Of a DNA stretch of 8,794 nucleotides, positions 1-8,794 are shown one piece after another. The notes under the pieces are model-generated. The model was not told where the DNA came from, did no database searches, and saw only the letters and a program-made list of their open reading frames with translations. The stretch comes from Anaerolineales bacterium UBA3905. Lineage in GTDB: Bacteria; Chloroflexota; Anaerolineae; Caldilineales; Caldilineaceae. Both the position numbers and the translations under genes were made by a program. The DNA is taken from NCBI GenBank assembly GCA_002391565.1, contig DGFH01000145.1:23080-31873 (forward strand), in the 5' to 3' direction. The first letter of the stretch is position 1, and each line of letters starts with the position of its first letter.

Positions 1-521
1 GGTTTCAGGCTCAGATAATTGGCGCGCTGGAAAATCGGTTCGGAGTTGACCACGGCGACCGGGATGATCGGCGCCTGCGCCTGAAGCGCCACGAACGCAG
101 CGCCGGAGCGGCCACGCTGGAGCTTGCCGGTGCGGCTGCGCGTGCCTTCGGGGAACATCCCCAGGACGCGGCCGCTGCGCACCAGATCGATGGCATGCTG
201 GACAGCCTCCATGTCGCCGTCGCCGCGCCGGATGGGAAAGCAGCCGTTATAGGTAAGGAAGCGTCCCAACCAGCGATTGGCTTCCATCAACTCCGCTTTG
301 ACCATGAAGTAGACCTGGCGTGGCGAGAGATAGCCGACCACCAGAAAATCCGGCCCCATCGTGTGGTTGCAGGTCAGCACGCAGCCCCCTGTGGCAGGGA
401 TATTCTCACGTCCTTCGATGTGCAGCTGACAGAACAGCGGCTTCACCAGCGATGTGAACGCATGGATCGCTTTGTACGACCAGATCGCATCACGCGGCGG
501 TCTGACAGTTCCAGCAAACAC
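1..521 (-). CDS. PlsC-type 1-acyl-glycerol-3-phosphate acyltransferase (3' end outside window)
   Basis: Membrane-associated acyltransferase of the PlsC/LPLAT family, expected to transfer an acyl chain to lysophosphatidic acid or a related lysolipid in phospholipid synthesis. Seen: the catalytic HX4D box as CNHTMGPDF (H53, D58), a central FPIRRGDGD stretch (about 95-103) and the glycerol-phosphate binding motif MFPEGTRSRTG (122-132), followed by the PIIPVAV strand (151-157). The 173 complete codons cover most of the usual 200-240 aa, and the C-terminus is cut by the window edge. I chose GTG at 521 because GGAGG lies 8 nt upstream, and the only nearby ATG (537) is out of frame. It begins 34 bp after the SirB1-like gene on the same strand, so it is probably the third gene of that operon. 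The exact acyl acceptor cannot be told from sequence. Confidence 0.88.
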   Translation of the reverse strand, partial: MFAGTVRPPRDAIWSYKAIHAFTSLVKPLFCQLHIEGRENIPATGGCVLTCNHTMGPDFLVVGYLSPRQVYFMVKAELMEANRWLGRFLTYNGCFPIRRGDGDMEAVQHAIDLVRSGRVLGMFPEGTRSRTGKLQRGRSGAAFVALQAQAPIIPVAVVNSEPIFQRANYLSLK

Positions 522-555
522 GTTCGTTTTCCTCCATCTCTTCGTTGTGTGTCAT

Positions 556-1424
556 TCAGTTCAGTCGGTTGAGCACTTCGCTGATGCGACGGTGCATCAC
601 CAGCAGGTTGCGGTCGTCGGGGGCAAGTTCGGGCAGCGTGTAGACGGCGCGCGCCTGTTCGGGAAAGAGGTAGGGCAGCGCGCCCAGCAGCGCGAAGTAA
701 TGACGCAGGTCGTGCGCTGCCTCCTCCCACGCCTGCATGTGGTAGCGCAGAACGGCGCGCTCGCGCCAGAGCGATACGCTCTGCGGGGTGAGCACTGTCA
801 GGTAAGCCAGGACCTGCAGCAGTTGTTCGGCCTGCGGATGCGTGATGTAGGCCGCGCGCAGATTGTTGAGGATGCGCGTCGCCAGGTCATGCGCCGTCAC
901 AGGGATAAAGGAAGTCGCTGTCAACTGCACGGGGCGTCCCACGACGGCGGTCAGGTGGGTGGCAGCCTCGTCAAGCTCCACTAGCGCAGCGCGGTGGAAA
1001 TCGAGCAGCCAGGCGCCTTCGGCGTCGCTGTAGCGCGCCATGAAGTGATGAGGAAAGCCCATGCCGTCGATGCGCAACCCAAGTCGTCGCCCAATCGCCA
1101 TCCCGACCAACGCCAGCATGATCGGCAACCCGGTGCGGCGTGCGAGCACCTGATCGAGAAAGCTGTTGCGCGGATCGGTATAGTCGCTGTGCGCGCCGTG
1201 AAACGCCAGATCATCGGTCACCAGTTGCAACAGGCGCTGCGCTGCTGCGCGCCCGGTGAGGTTGCCTCCCAGGTGTAAATCGACATAATCTGCCAGGTGA
1301 TCCAGTTCCATCAGGGATTCGGTCGGGTCGAGATCGGCGCGCCCGATGCAGGCAATATCCAGCGCCAGCACTTCAGCAGACACATCGGGTTGGTGCAGAT
1401 GTTGGCGAAAGCGTTCCAGCGGTT

Positions 1425-1428
<4 letters not shown>
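556..1428 (-). CDS. SirB1/transglutaminase-like family protein with helical C-terminal region
   Basis: A 290-aa protein of the SirB1 (YchA/UPF0162) group, which has a transglutaminase-like fold. Its biochemical role is not established. Seen: the family core NSFLDQVLARRTGLPIML (88-105), then the GMGFPHHFMARY strand (122-133) with H127/H128 and the LLDFHRA segment (141-147) with D143. I see no cysteine at the position where active transglutaminases carry their nucleophile, so it may be non-catalytic or a binding protein. Residues about 180-250 (LATRILNNLRAAY, then LWRERAVLRYHMQAWEEAAHDLRHY) look like the TPR-type helical repeats common at the end of this family. The start ATG overlaps the stop of the upstream gene by four bases (ATGA). 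There is no clear ribosome binding site, so translation is probably coupled to that gene. Confidence 0.85.
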
Positions 1429-3209
<1,781 letters not shown>

Positions 3210-3251
3210 GATGTCGCGCTCGTTTCATTGCTTCATAAATTGTTGTAGTGC

Positions 3252-3280
3252 AGATTAGCATAAAGCCGGGCAAGCGACAA
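3252..3280 (-). promoter_or_regulatory. Candidate sigma-70 promoter for the three-gene minus-strand unit
   Basis: On the minus strand, TTGTCG (3275-3280) is followed by a 17-bp spacer and TAATCT (3252-3257). A TGC directly before the -10 gives an extended -10. The predicted transcript would start near 3245 and have a leader of roughly 36 nt before the ATG at 3209. Position and spacing are good; the hexamers are only moderately close to consensus. Confidence 0.5.
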
Positions 3281-3344
3281 TTGGGGAAAGGGCGTCAGTC
3301 GCGCCAGGAGGTGGAATTTGCGTTTGCCCAGAGGTCAAGCGAGG

Positions 3345-3372
3345 TTGACATATTGAATGAATTGACATATTG
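3345..3372 (+). repeat. Two perfect 11-bp direct repeats (TTGACATATTG) with 17-bp period
   Basis: TTGACATATTG occurs at 3345-3355 and again at 3362-3372, separated by AATGAA. Both copies contain a consensus -35 hexamer TTGACA. A -10 at standard distance is poor: 17 bp after the first copy is TATTGC, and 17 bp after the second is ACCTTC. The pair lies about 90-115 bp upstream of the likely lspA start, in the divergent spacer. It could be part of the lspA promoter or a tandem regulator site; I cannot decide which. Confidence 0.5.
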
Positions 3373-3461
3373 CTATGTGCATAGACCTTCCCTGACATGG
3401 GCGCTCGACGTGTATGGGGTATGATAGTGCGCGCTCAATCAATTTTGCCAAGCGTAAAAGG

Positions 3462-3485
3462 ATGACTGTGACGATGACTGTGACG
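3462..3485 (+). repeat. 12-bp perfect tandem duplication at the lspA start
   Basis: ATGACTGTGACG is present twice in immediate succession (3462-3473 and 3474-3485). Being a multiple of three it is in frame and encodes MTVT twice. It duplicates the possible start codons, changing the distance between AAAAGG and the available ATG and GTG codons. Confidence 0.85.
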
Positions 3486-4040
3486 ACGCCAATCTCTCGC
3501 CCAACCCGCCGCATGCTGTTGCCGCTCCTGATCGTGCTCCTGGTGCTTATCGTCGATCAGGTCACCAAGTCGCTGGCGCGCGCCTGGCTGGCGCCGCGTC
3601 CACCACTCATCTTCGGTGAGGAATTGGTCGAAGGTGGTCTGGCGCGGCTGACCTATTTCGAGAATCCGGGAGCGTTCCTGGGGCTGGGCGCCGACTTGCC
3701 AGCCCAGTTGCGTTTCTGGATCTTCACTGTCGTCGCAGTATTGCTGTTGTCGGGGCTGGTCGTTTATGCCTGGCGTGCTTCGGCGCAAACCTCGACGCTG
3801 ATGTTGGTGGGGATCAGTTTGCTGGTGGCCGGCGGGATCGGCAACCTGATCGACCGCATTGTCAATGATGGGCGCGTGGTCGACTTCATGTTGGTGGGGA
3901 TAGGCTGGCTGCGCACCGGCGTCTTCAATGTGGCGGATATGGCGCTGACGGCAGGGGTCATTATCGCCGTGTTGGCGTCGCTGCGCAGACCGGCGGCGCA
4001 TGAGGCAGCAGAACGTCAGATCAGCGCGCCGAACCCATAA
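3462..4040 (+). CDS. lspA: Lipoprotein signal peptidase (signal peptidase II)
   Basis: Membrane aspartyl protease that cleaves the signal peptide from diacylglyceryl-modified prolipoproteins in the cytoplasmic membrane. Numbered from ATG 3462 (192 aa). Seen: a first membrane segment ending in VDQVTK (D32, K36), the periplasmic ENPGAF segment (N68, the usual NxGxAF region), GGIGNLIDR (N128, R132), GRVVDF with catalytic Asp D141, and TGVFNVADM with N156 and catalytic Asp D159. The last helix follows. These match the conserved LspA residues. The start is uncertain. The reading frame is open to ATG 3414, but that start has no ribosome binding site and makes an overlong, polar N-terminus. AAAAGG at 3456-3461 best serves GTG 3468 (6 nt) or ATG 3474. 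ATG 3462 is given as the outer limit of this cluster. It is a single gene, divergent from the unit at 3209. Confidence 0.93.
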   Translation: MTVTMTVTTPISRPTRRMLLPLLIVLLVLIVDQVTKSLARAWLAPRPPLIFGEELVEGGLARLTYFENPGAFLGLGADLPAQLRFWIFTVVAVLLLSGLVVYAWRASAQTSTLMLVGISLLVAGGIGNLIDRIVNDGRVVDFMLVGIGWLRTGVFNVADMALTAGVIIAVLASLRRPAAHEAAERQISAPNP

Positions 4041-4067
4041 AAAGGCAGCGGATGGCATTCCGCTGCC
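4039..4067. terminator. Hairpin terminator between lspA and the glsB-like gene, likely bidirectional
   Basis: GGCAGCGGA (4044-4052) pairs perfectly with TCCGCTGCC (4059-4067) across a 6-base loop. The stem begins 3 bp after the lspA stop codon. On the minus strand it is followed by five T residues (A5 at 4039-4043), a classical intrinsic terminator for transcripts arriving from the glsB side. On the plus strand the following bases (TCAAAGG) lack a U-tract, so lspA termination there would be weaker. Confidence 0.75.
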
Positions 4068-4107
4068 TCAAAGGATAACTTTGAATGATAGTTTCAAGAT
4101 TGCCAAC

Positions 4108-4211
4108 TTTGACGCCAAGTCGCAGAGACGTAGAGATGCGCAAGCGAAAAGCAACAAGCAATACAAGTATTCTCTTGCGTTTTCTTTGCGACTCTGCAAT
4201 TTTGCGTCAAA
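4108..4211. repeat. 104-bp imperfect palindromic intergenic repeat
   Basis: The outer ends are a perfect 8-bp inverted repeat (TTTGACGC at 4108-4115, GCGTCAAA at 4204-4211). Comparing the left arm with the reverse complement of the right arm, about three quarters of the first 43 positions agree by eye, including CGCAGAG-like and CGCAAG blocks. A short perfect hairpin AATAC-AA-GTATT (4160-4171) sits near the centre. Short open frames here translate to Arg/Lys/Gln-rich peptides with no coding character. The sequence resembles the dispersed 'GACGC(C/A)AAG..CGCAGAGACG' repeats seen in intergenic DNA of several bacterial phyla; that recognition is from memory. A related single arm lies at 8567-8598. 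No transposase is present, so any mobility would be in trans. Confidence 0.65.
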
Positions 4212-4249
4212 GAAGATTTCCAAACGACTCCACAAAAGGGTTGTCTAAA

Positions 4250-4513
4250 CTAACTGCGCTTGAGCAGTCCGGCAATTGCCAGGATGATGGCAGCGCCGAT
4301 GAAGCCGATGATGATTGACCCGATTACGCCCCAACTTTGCAAGAACGACAAGAATGGCAAGATGCTGATCAGCCAGTTGCCAATTACGCCGCCGACAATG
4401 CCCAGAATGATGTTGACGAGCACGCCAAATCCGCCGCCGCGCATCACCCTGCCCGCCAGCCAGCCTGCGATGCCACCGATGATGATCGCGCCAAGCCAAC
4501 CCATAATGTCCAT
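4250..4513 (-). CDS. GlsB/YeaQ/YmgE-family small membrane protein
   Basis: An 87-aa, glycine-rich, very hydrophobic protein of the transglycosylase-associated/GlsB (YeaQ, YmgE) family, thought to be general stress membrane proteins; the molecular role is unknown. Seen: three membrane segments, about 5-24 (GAIIIGGIAGWLAG), 30-50 (VNIILGIVGGVIGNW) and 61-84 (WGVIGSIIIGFIGAA). The RGGGFG loop between the first two is typical of the family, and the C-terminus is LLKRS. Length is normal for the family. The start ATG at 4513 has AAAGGAG with 7-nt spacing. It lies 91 bp downstream of the sugar kinase gene on the same strand. I see no convincing promoter or terminator between them, so it could be transcribed by read-through or from its own weak promoter. 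Confidence 0.9.
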   Translation of the reverse strand: MDIMGWLGAIIIGGIAGWLAGRVMRGGGFGVLVNIILGIVGGVIGNWLISILPFLSFLQSWGVIGSIIIGFIGAAIILAIAGLLKRS

Positions 4514-4604
4514 GTTGATTCTCCTTTGTGTAAAAGATGGGAATGTTGATCTGTTGCGCAGTCAGTTTACTGCATGTTTGGCGGTTACGCCAGTGACGAA
4601 AAAT

Positions 4605-5576
4605 TCATCCTTTGTGGCTGGAATTGATCTGTCGCCTCACGATTGCATCCACGATGACGCCGCCCGCCTGCAGCGCCAGCAAGCACGCTCCGATCACCGG
4701 CGGCAGCTCCGGCATGACGATGCGCGCCTGCGGCAGCATCTCCGCCAACACCGCACGGAAGGGCGTCAGCACCACCTCGCCGGCGCGCCAGAGGCCGCCG
4801 GTCAGCGTCACTTCGCACGGCGCATCAGCCCAGCCCAGGTTGTGGGCAACCGCCTTCACCATCAGCGCCATCTCATGCACGCCCTGGCGGATCAGCGCCA
4901 GCGCCAGTATGTCGCCGTCCGCCGCAGCTTCCATCACCAGCGGCGCAAAGCCGGCGATCTCCGCCTTGCTGATGCCCTGGGTGTAGAGGCGCTGATGTAA
5001 CTCCGCCACATCCTCGATTCCTAGCCGACGCATCACCGGTGCATAGAGCGCGGTCTGCCAGCGCCCGTCGCCCGATCCAGCTGCCAGGCGGATGGCGTTC
5101 CAGCCGAACCAGTAGCTGCTGCCTTCGTCCGAAATGAGATGCCCCCAGCCGCCAGCCTGCCAGCGTTTGCCCGCTGCGTTCATGCCAAAACAGGAGGAGC
5201 CAGTGCCAGCGATCAGCGCGATGCCGGGTCGCCCCGACAGCCCGCCCGCCAGCGCAATGCGGATGTCATGATCGACGTGGATGGCGTCGCCAAGCCGCAG
5301 GCGCTGCGCCACCCTGCGCACAATGTCCCGATCCGCCTCTGAGACGACGCCCGCCATGCCCAAGAAGACGGCGGCAAAGGGAACGTCAGGTAAGCCAGCA
5401 TTGGTGCGCGCCGCCGCCACCGCCGCGCCGATGCTCACGGTTGCGGCATCGGCGCCCACGCTGTCGATGCCGGACGCGCCGCCCAGCCCCATGCCAAGCA
5501 CACGCCCGCTTTCGTCGCAGATGGCGGCTTGCGTCTTGGTGCCGCCGCCGTCGATGCCGAGGAAGTAGTGCGCCAT
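4605..5576 (-). CDS. BadF/BadG/BcrA-type sugar kinase, N-acetylglucosamine kinase-like
   Basis: Cytoplasmic ATP-dependent kinase of the ASKHA fold, 323 aa. Seen: the phosphate-1 motif FLGIDGGGTKT (5-15), GMAG (73-76), HVDHDIRIALAGG (100-112) with D104 at the likely catalytic-base position, the phosphate-2 region LIAGTGSSCFG (121-131), the GlcNAc-kinase signature GGWGHLISDEGSSYWFG (142-158), and the adenosine motif VTLTGG (256-261). The GGWGH..DEGS block is the hallmark of GlcNAc/glucosamine kinases in this family. Other amino sugars or hexoses remain possible, and the isomerase neighbours would suit a hexose such as mannose. I chose ATG 5576, one base after the TAA of the upstream gene, with AAGGAG about 12 nt before it. 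An in-frame ATG at 5606 would overlap that gene and add a Trp/Lys-rich tail not expected for the family. It is the last gene of the sugar operon. Confidence 0.85.
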   Translation of the reverse strand: MAHYFLGIDGGGTKTQAAICDESGRVLGMGLGGASGIDSVGADAATVSIGAAVAAARTNAGLPDVPFAAVFLGMAGVVSEADRDIVRRVAQRLRLGDAIHVDHDIRIALAGGLSGRPGIALIAGTGSSCFGMNAAGKRWQAGGWGHLISDEGSSYWFGWNAIRLAAGSGDGRWQTALYAPVMRRLGIEDVAELHQRLYTQGISKAEIAGFAPLVMEAAADGDILALALIRQGVHEMALMVKAVAHNLGWADAPCEVTLTGGLWRAGEVVLTPFRAVLAEMLPQARIVMPELPPVIGACLLALQAGGVIVDAIVRRQINSSHKG

Positions 5577-5577
5577 C

Positions 5578-7391
<1,814 letters not shown>

Positions 7392-7395
<4 letters not shown>

Positions 7396-7784
7396 TCGCC
7401 CTGCTCCGGTCGTTGAAAATCGTCCTCGTAACGGGTGATGTCCGCCTGCTGCCAGTTGCCAAAAGCGACCTCCAGCACACGCACGGCGGGGCCGCGACTG
7501 GCGAGGCGGTGCTTGGTGTTGGCGGGAATCCAGATTTCGTCGCCAGCGTGCGGGTGGAGGATTTCGTCGCCGACCTGCACTTCGCAGCCCTCATCCAGCA
7601 CAATCCACAGTTCGGCGCGCCCGGTGTGCGACTGCAAGCTGAGGCGCATCCCCGGCTCCACCGTCATCAGGCTGACCGTCACTTCCTGGTTGAAGGCATA
7701 TTGCTTGAACGATCCCCATGGTCGCACAGTGAAGCCCACGGGTGGTTTTTCTGCCGGGATTGGCCTGGTGACATAGCTGGTCAT
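7392..7784 (-). CDS. Small cupin, type II mannose-6-phosphate isomerase (ManC C-terminal)-like
   Basis: A 130-aa single-domain cupin matching the isomerase half of bifunctional mannose-1-phosphate guanylyltransferase/phosphomannose isomerases. Seen: RPWGSFKQY (21-29), the metal-site strand RLSLQSHTGRAELWIVL (47-63) with Q51, H53 and E58, the strand GDEIWIPANTKHRL (81-94) with the fourth ligand H92, and the terminal RYEDDFQR (118-125). These are all typical of that domain. There is no nucleotidyltransferase half. It could be a stand-alone isomerase, an epimerase-like enzyme or a sugar-sensing partner; activity is not provable from sequence. I chose ATG 7784, which overlaps the upstream stop as ATGA, with GGAGG 8 nt before it. 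The frame is open further upstream (to 8024), but that part is the out-of-frame shadow of the PGI gene. Confidence 0.87.
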
Positions 7785-8386
7785 GCCGCCGCCTCCACTA
7801 GTTCTGCCAAAAAGTCGGTGCGTTCCATCACCACCGGTTGACCATCTTGTTCGACGACCACCAGCCGAAAATTCCGTTCTGCCACGGCGCCGTAATCGTG
7901 TCCGGCGGCACTGGAGAGCACGCCCCAGTAGACCAGCGGCTCGTCGCCCACATTGATCGTGCGATGTGCGGTGTAGCCAGGCACGTAGACTGTACTGTTT
8001 GCCGCCAGCGGCACCGCGCGGCACTCGCCTGTGCGCTCATCCTCCAGCAGCATCATGCCCCGCCCGCGCAGCCCGATGTAGACTTCGGCGGCAGGACGCC
8101 AGGCGTGAATGTGCCCTTTGGTCATGAAGTATTCACGACCGACTTTGCCCGGCATCAGTACGGCAAGCCCGTAGTGCAGGTCGCCTTCGTCGTTGTGATC
8201 TTCGATCTGGGTCACGCAATAGAGCAATGGGTTCTGCGCTAACAGCGTGTGACACGCCATCTGGTCGGCAAAGATAGTCTGGATATCACTCAGGTAGCGC
8301 GCGGTCGGTGTGCGTCCAGTTATGCTGGCGTTGATGGCATCAAAGGAGAAAGCGTCGCTCCGTTCAGGCTGTAAAGATTGTTCCAT
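7781..8386 (-). CDS. Cupin-type glucose-6-phosphate isomerase
   Basis: A 201-aa cupin phosphoglucose isomerase, the metal-dependent class first known from Pyrococcus/Thermococcus, interconverting glucose 6-phosphate and fructose 6-phosphate. Seen: GREYFMTKGHIHAWRPAAEV (83-102) with H92, H94 and E101, then VPGYTAHRTINVG (135-147) with H141. The ligand spacing (92, 94, 101, 141) closely follows H88, H90, E97, H136 of the Pyrococcus furiosus enzyme. It is the first gene of the sugar operon. I chose ATG 8386, which gives the normal family length and has AGG 5 nt upstream. The ATGs at 8434 and 8497 lie at or upstream of the predicted transcription start, and the added residues are AT-rich and Lys/Gln-rich, unlike coding DNA here. 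A leaderless start at 8434 is a remote alternative. Confidence 0.88.
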   Translation of the reverse strand: MEQSLQPERSDAFSFDAINASITGRTPTARYLSDIQTIFADQMACHTLLAQNPLLYCVTQIEDHNDEGDLHYGLAVLMPGKVGREYFMTKGHIHAWRPAAEVYIGLRGRGMMLLEDERTGECRAVPLAANSTVYVPGYTAHRTINVGDEPLVYWGVLSSAAGHDYGAVAERNFRLVVVEQDGQPVVMERTDFLAELVEAAA

Positions 8387-8438
8387 ATCCACCTGGATTC
8401 TGTAGTTTTGTTGTTTCTTTTGGTGTGTTTTCATGGAA

Positions 8439-8467
8439 ATTATATCTTTTGTATCTTTAATTGTCAA
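8439..8467 (-). promoter_or_regulatory. Perfect-consensus sigma-70 promoter of the sugar operon
   Basis: On the minus strand TTGACA (8462-8467) is separated by exactly 17 bp (8445-8461) from TATAAT (8439-8444). Both hexamers are perfect. Transcription would begin near 8431-8433 and leave a leader of about 46 nt before ATG 8386. The surrounding DNA is strikingly AT-rich against the GC-rich genes. A promoter this strong normally needs repression, consistent with the divergent DeoR-like gene. Confidence 0.85.
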
Positions 8468-8477
8468 CATGTATCTT
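8442..8477 (-). promoter_or_regulatory. Three copies of an AAGATAC-like heptamer across the sugar operon promoter
   Basis: On the minus strand AAGATAC occurs at 8471-8477 and 8451-8457, exactly 20 bp apart (about two helical turns). A variant AAGATAT at 8442-8448 overlaps the -10. The copies flank the -35 and cover the core promoter, as a tandem repressor operator would. In such AT-rich DNA chance recurrence is possible. Confidence 0.4.
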
Positions 8478-8510
8478 ATATTATCTAATAATATCACGAA
8501 ATAACGTGAT
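8478..8510. promoter_or_regulatory. Two palindromes just upstream of the sugar operon -35
   Basis: ATATTAT-CTA-ATAATAT (8478-8494) is a perfect 7-bp inverted repeat with a 3-bp centre. ATCACG-AAATAA-CGTGAT (8493-8510) is a perfect 6-bp inverted repeat with a 6-bp centre, overlapping the first by two bases. They lie roughly 45-80 bp upstream of the predicted start of transcription. They could be operator or activator sites shared with the divergent regulator gene, or part of that gene's own promoter region. Confidence 0.45.
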
Positions 8511-8566
8511 TGGGTCTTGCCAGATGCTATATGGAAACCGCCTGCCCTCTGTGCATGATTCTCTAT

Positions 8567-8598
8567 GCTTCTTTGCGCCCTTGCGTCTCCGCGTCAAA
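8567..8598 (-). repeat. Single arm of the dispersed TTTGACGC intergenic repeat
   Basis: Read on the minus strand this starts TTTGACGC and continues with GGAGACGCAAGG and GCGCAAAGAAGC. By eye about two thirds of its 32 positions match the left arm of the element at 4108. No inverted partner is visible on either side, so this appears to be a half or decayed copy. The whole stretch from 8511 to 8733 otherwise holds no gene; the only other structure seen is a 6-bp inverted repeat TCGCCG-CGAT-CGGCGA at 8629-8644. Confidence 0.55.
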
Positions 8599-8733
8599 CT
8601 CAGCGATGACAGGAACACCCTGGTCAAATCGCCGCGATCGGCGACCCGGAGATTGACACGCCTCAACCTTGATGTTATATGTTGTTAAGTGCTGAATCGC
8701 GTGATGCCATTTGCCAGCTATCGGGAGCATATC

Positions 8734-8794
8734 ATGCAAAAGTTGCCAGCCGAACTACGTCGTGATCAGATCGCCAACTTCGTGCAGGAACATG
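8734..8794 (+). CDS. DeoR-like transcriptional regulator, N-terminal fragment (runs off window)
   Basis: Only 20 full codons are inside the window. They read MQKLPAELRRDQIANFVQEH. This resembles the first helix of DeoR-family repressors (typically a basic 'RR..I...V.E.G' helix leading into the winged helix-turn-helix), which bind sugar phosphates through a C-terminal domain. ATG 8734 is chosen because GGGAG sits about 6 nt upstream; an in-frame ATG at 8704 is possible but has no ribosome binding site. It is divergent from the sugar operon, with about 350 bp between the two starts, an arrangement typical of a local regulator. The family call rests on a very short stretch and should be treated as provisional. 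Confidence 0.5.
   Translation, partial: MQKLPAELRRDQIANFVQEH

Noticed and set aside
454..984. Plus-strand 176-aa open frame opposite the SirB1-like gene
   Set aside because: It is antisense to a clear family protein, and its composition (His/Gln/Arg-rich) is what GC-rich DNA gives on the wrong strand.
3392..3425. CTGACA with TATGAT as the lspA promoter
   Set aside because: The spacer is 22 bp, too long for a normal sigma-70 promoter.
3435..4058. Minus-strand 207-aa open frame across lspA
   Set aside because: Gln/His/Arg-rich shadow of lspA, whose catalytic motifs are unmistakable on the plus strand.
4000..4318. Two short plus-strand frames reading through 4085-4248
   Set aside because: The translation comes from the palindromic repeat (Gln/Arg/Lys-rich, Ser/Leu-rich); no ribosome binding site and no coding character.
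4560..4604. TGGCG-TAAC-CGCCA stem between the kinase and glsB-like genes as a terminator
   Set aside because: Only five base pairs and no following T-run on the minus strand; too weak to call.
4260..5000. Plus-strand 246-aa open frame spanning the glsB-like gene and the kinase 3' end
   Set aside because: Runs antisense across two recognisable genes and the gap between them, with no family-like motifs.
7785..8024. 80-residue upstream extension of the small cupin
   Set aside because: It lies wholly inside the PGI gene in another frame, is Arg/Gly-rich and precedes a well-placed GGAGG and ATGA overlap.
8629..8644. TCGCCG-CGAT-CGGCGA inverted repeat as a terminator or operator
   Set aside because: Short, GC-rich, without a T-run, and expected by chance in this kind of DNA.
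8461..8688. Short opposing frames (75 aa and 61 aa) in the right-hand spacer
   Set aside because: They are read-throughs of the AT-rich promoter region and of the repeat arm at 8567-8598.

Overview
The window is GC-rich bacterial chromosome with long stretches of closely packed genes. The gene families, the dispersed 'TTTGACGC...' intergenic repeat and the coding style would fit a filamentous phototrophic Chloroflexota (Roseiflexus/Chloroflexus-like). That assignment is inference from general familiarity; nothing in the window is phylogenetically decisive. There is no sign of phage, an insertion sequence, CRISPR, rRNA or tRNA.

Left block (1-3280, minus strand). A three-gene unit reads leftward from a reasonable promoter near 3252-3280. 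It holds a 594-aa protein that I cannot assign with certainty (its C-terminal part resembles the nucleoside phosphorylase fold), a SirB1/transglutaminase-like protein with a helical C-terminus (start and stop overlap as ATGA), and a PlsC-type acyltransferase that runs off the left edge.

Centre (3281-4513). A divergent lspA (lipoprotein signal peptidase) lies on the plus strand. It is followed by a strong hairpin at its stop codon, then a 104-bp imperfect palindromic repeat, then the 3' end of a small minus-strand GlsB/YeaQ-type membrane protein.

Right block (4605-8467, minus strand). A tightly coupled four-gene sugar-phosphate operon reads leftward from a perfect-consensus promoter (TTGACA, 17 bp, TATAAT). 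The order is cupin-type glucose-6-phosphate isomerase, a small ManC-C-terminal-like cupin, a 605-aa class I mannose-6-phosphate isomerase with a large extra N-terminal domain, and a BadF/GlcNAc-kinase-family sugar kinase. The first two junctions are ATGA overlaps and the third is TAA-G-ATG. Together the genes suggest phosphorylation of a hexose or amino sugar followed by mannose-6-P, fructose-6-P and glucose-6-P interconversion. The actual sugar is not determined by the sequence.

Right edge (8511-8794). The AT-rich operon control region carries palindromes and a repeated heptamer. It is followed by one arm of the same dispersed repeat and by the first 20 codons of a divergent gene whose N-terminus looks like a DeoR-type repressor, a natural candidate regulator of the sugar operon.

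I do not see a clearly new defence or mobile system. The most interesting items are the 594-aa unassigned protein with its conserved neighbours and the coupled isomerase operon with its unusually clean control region.
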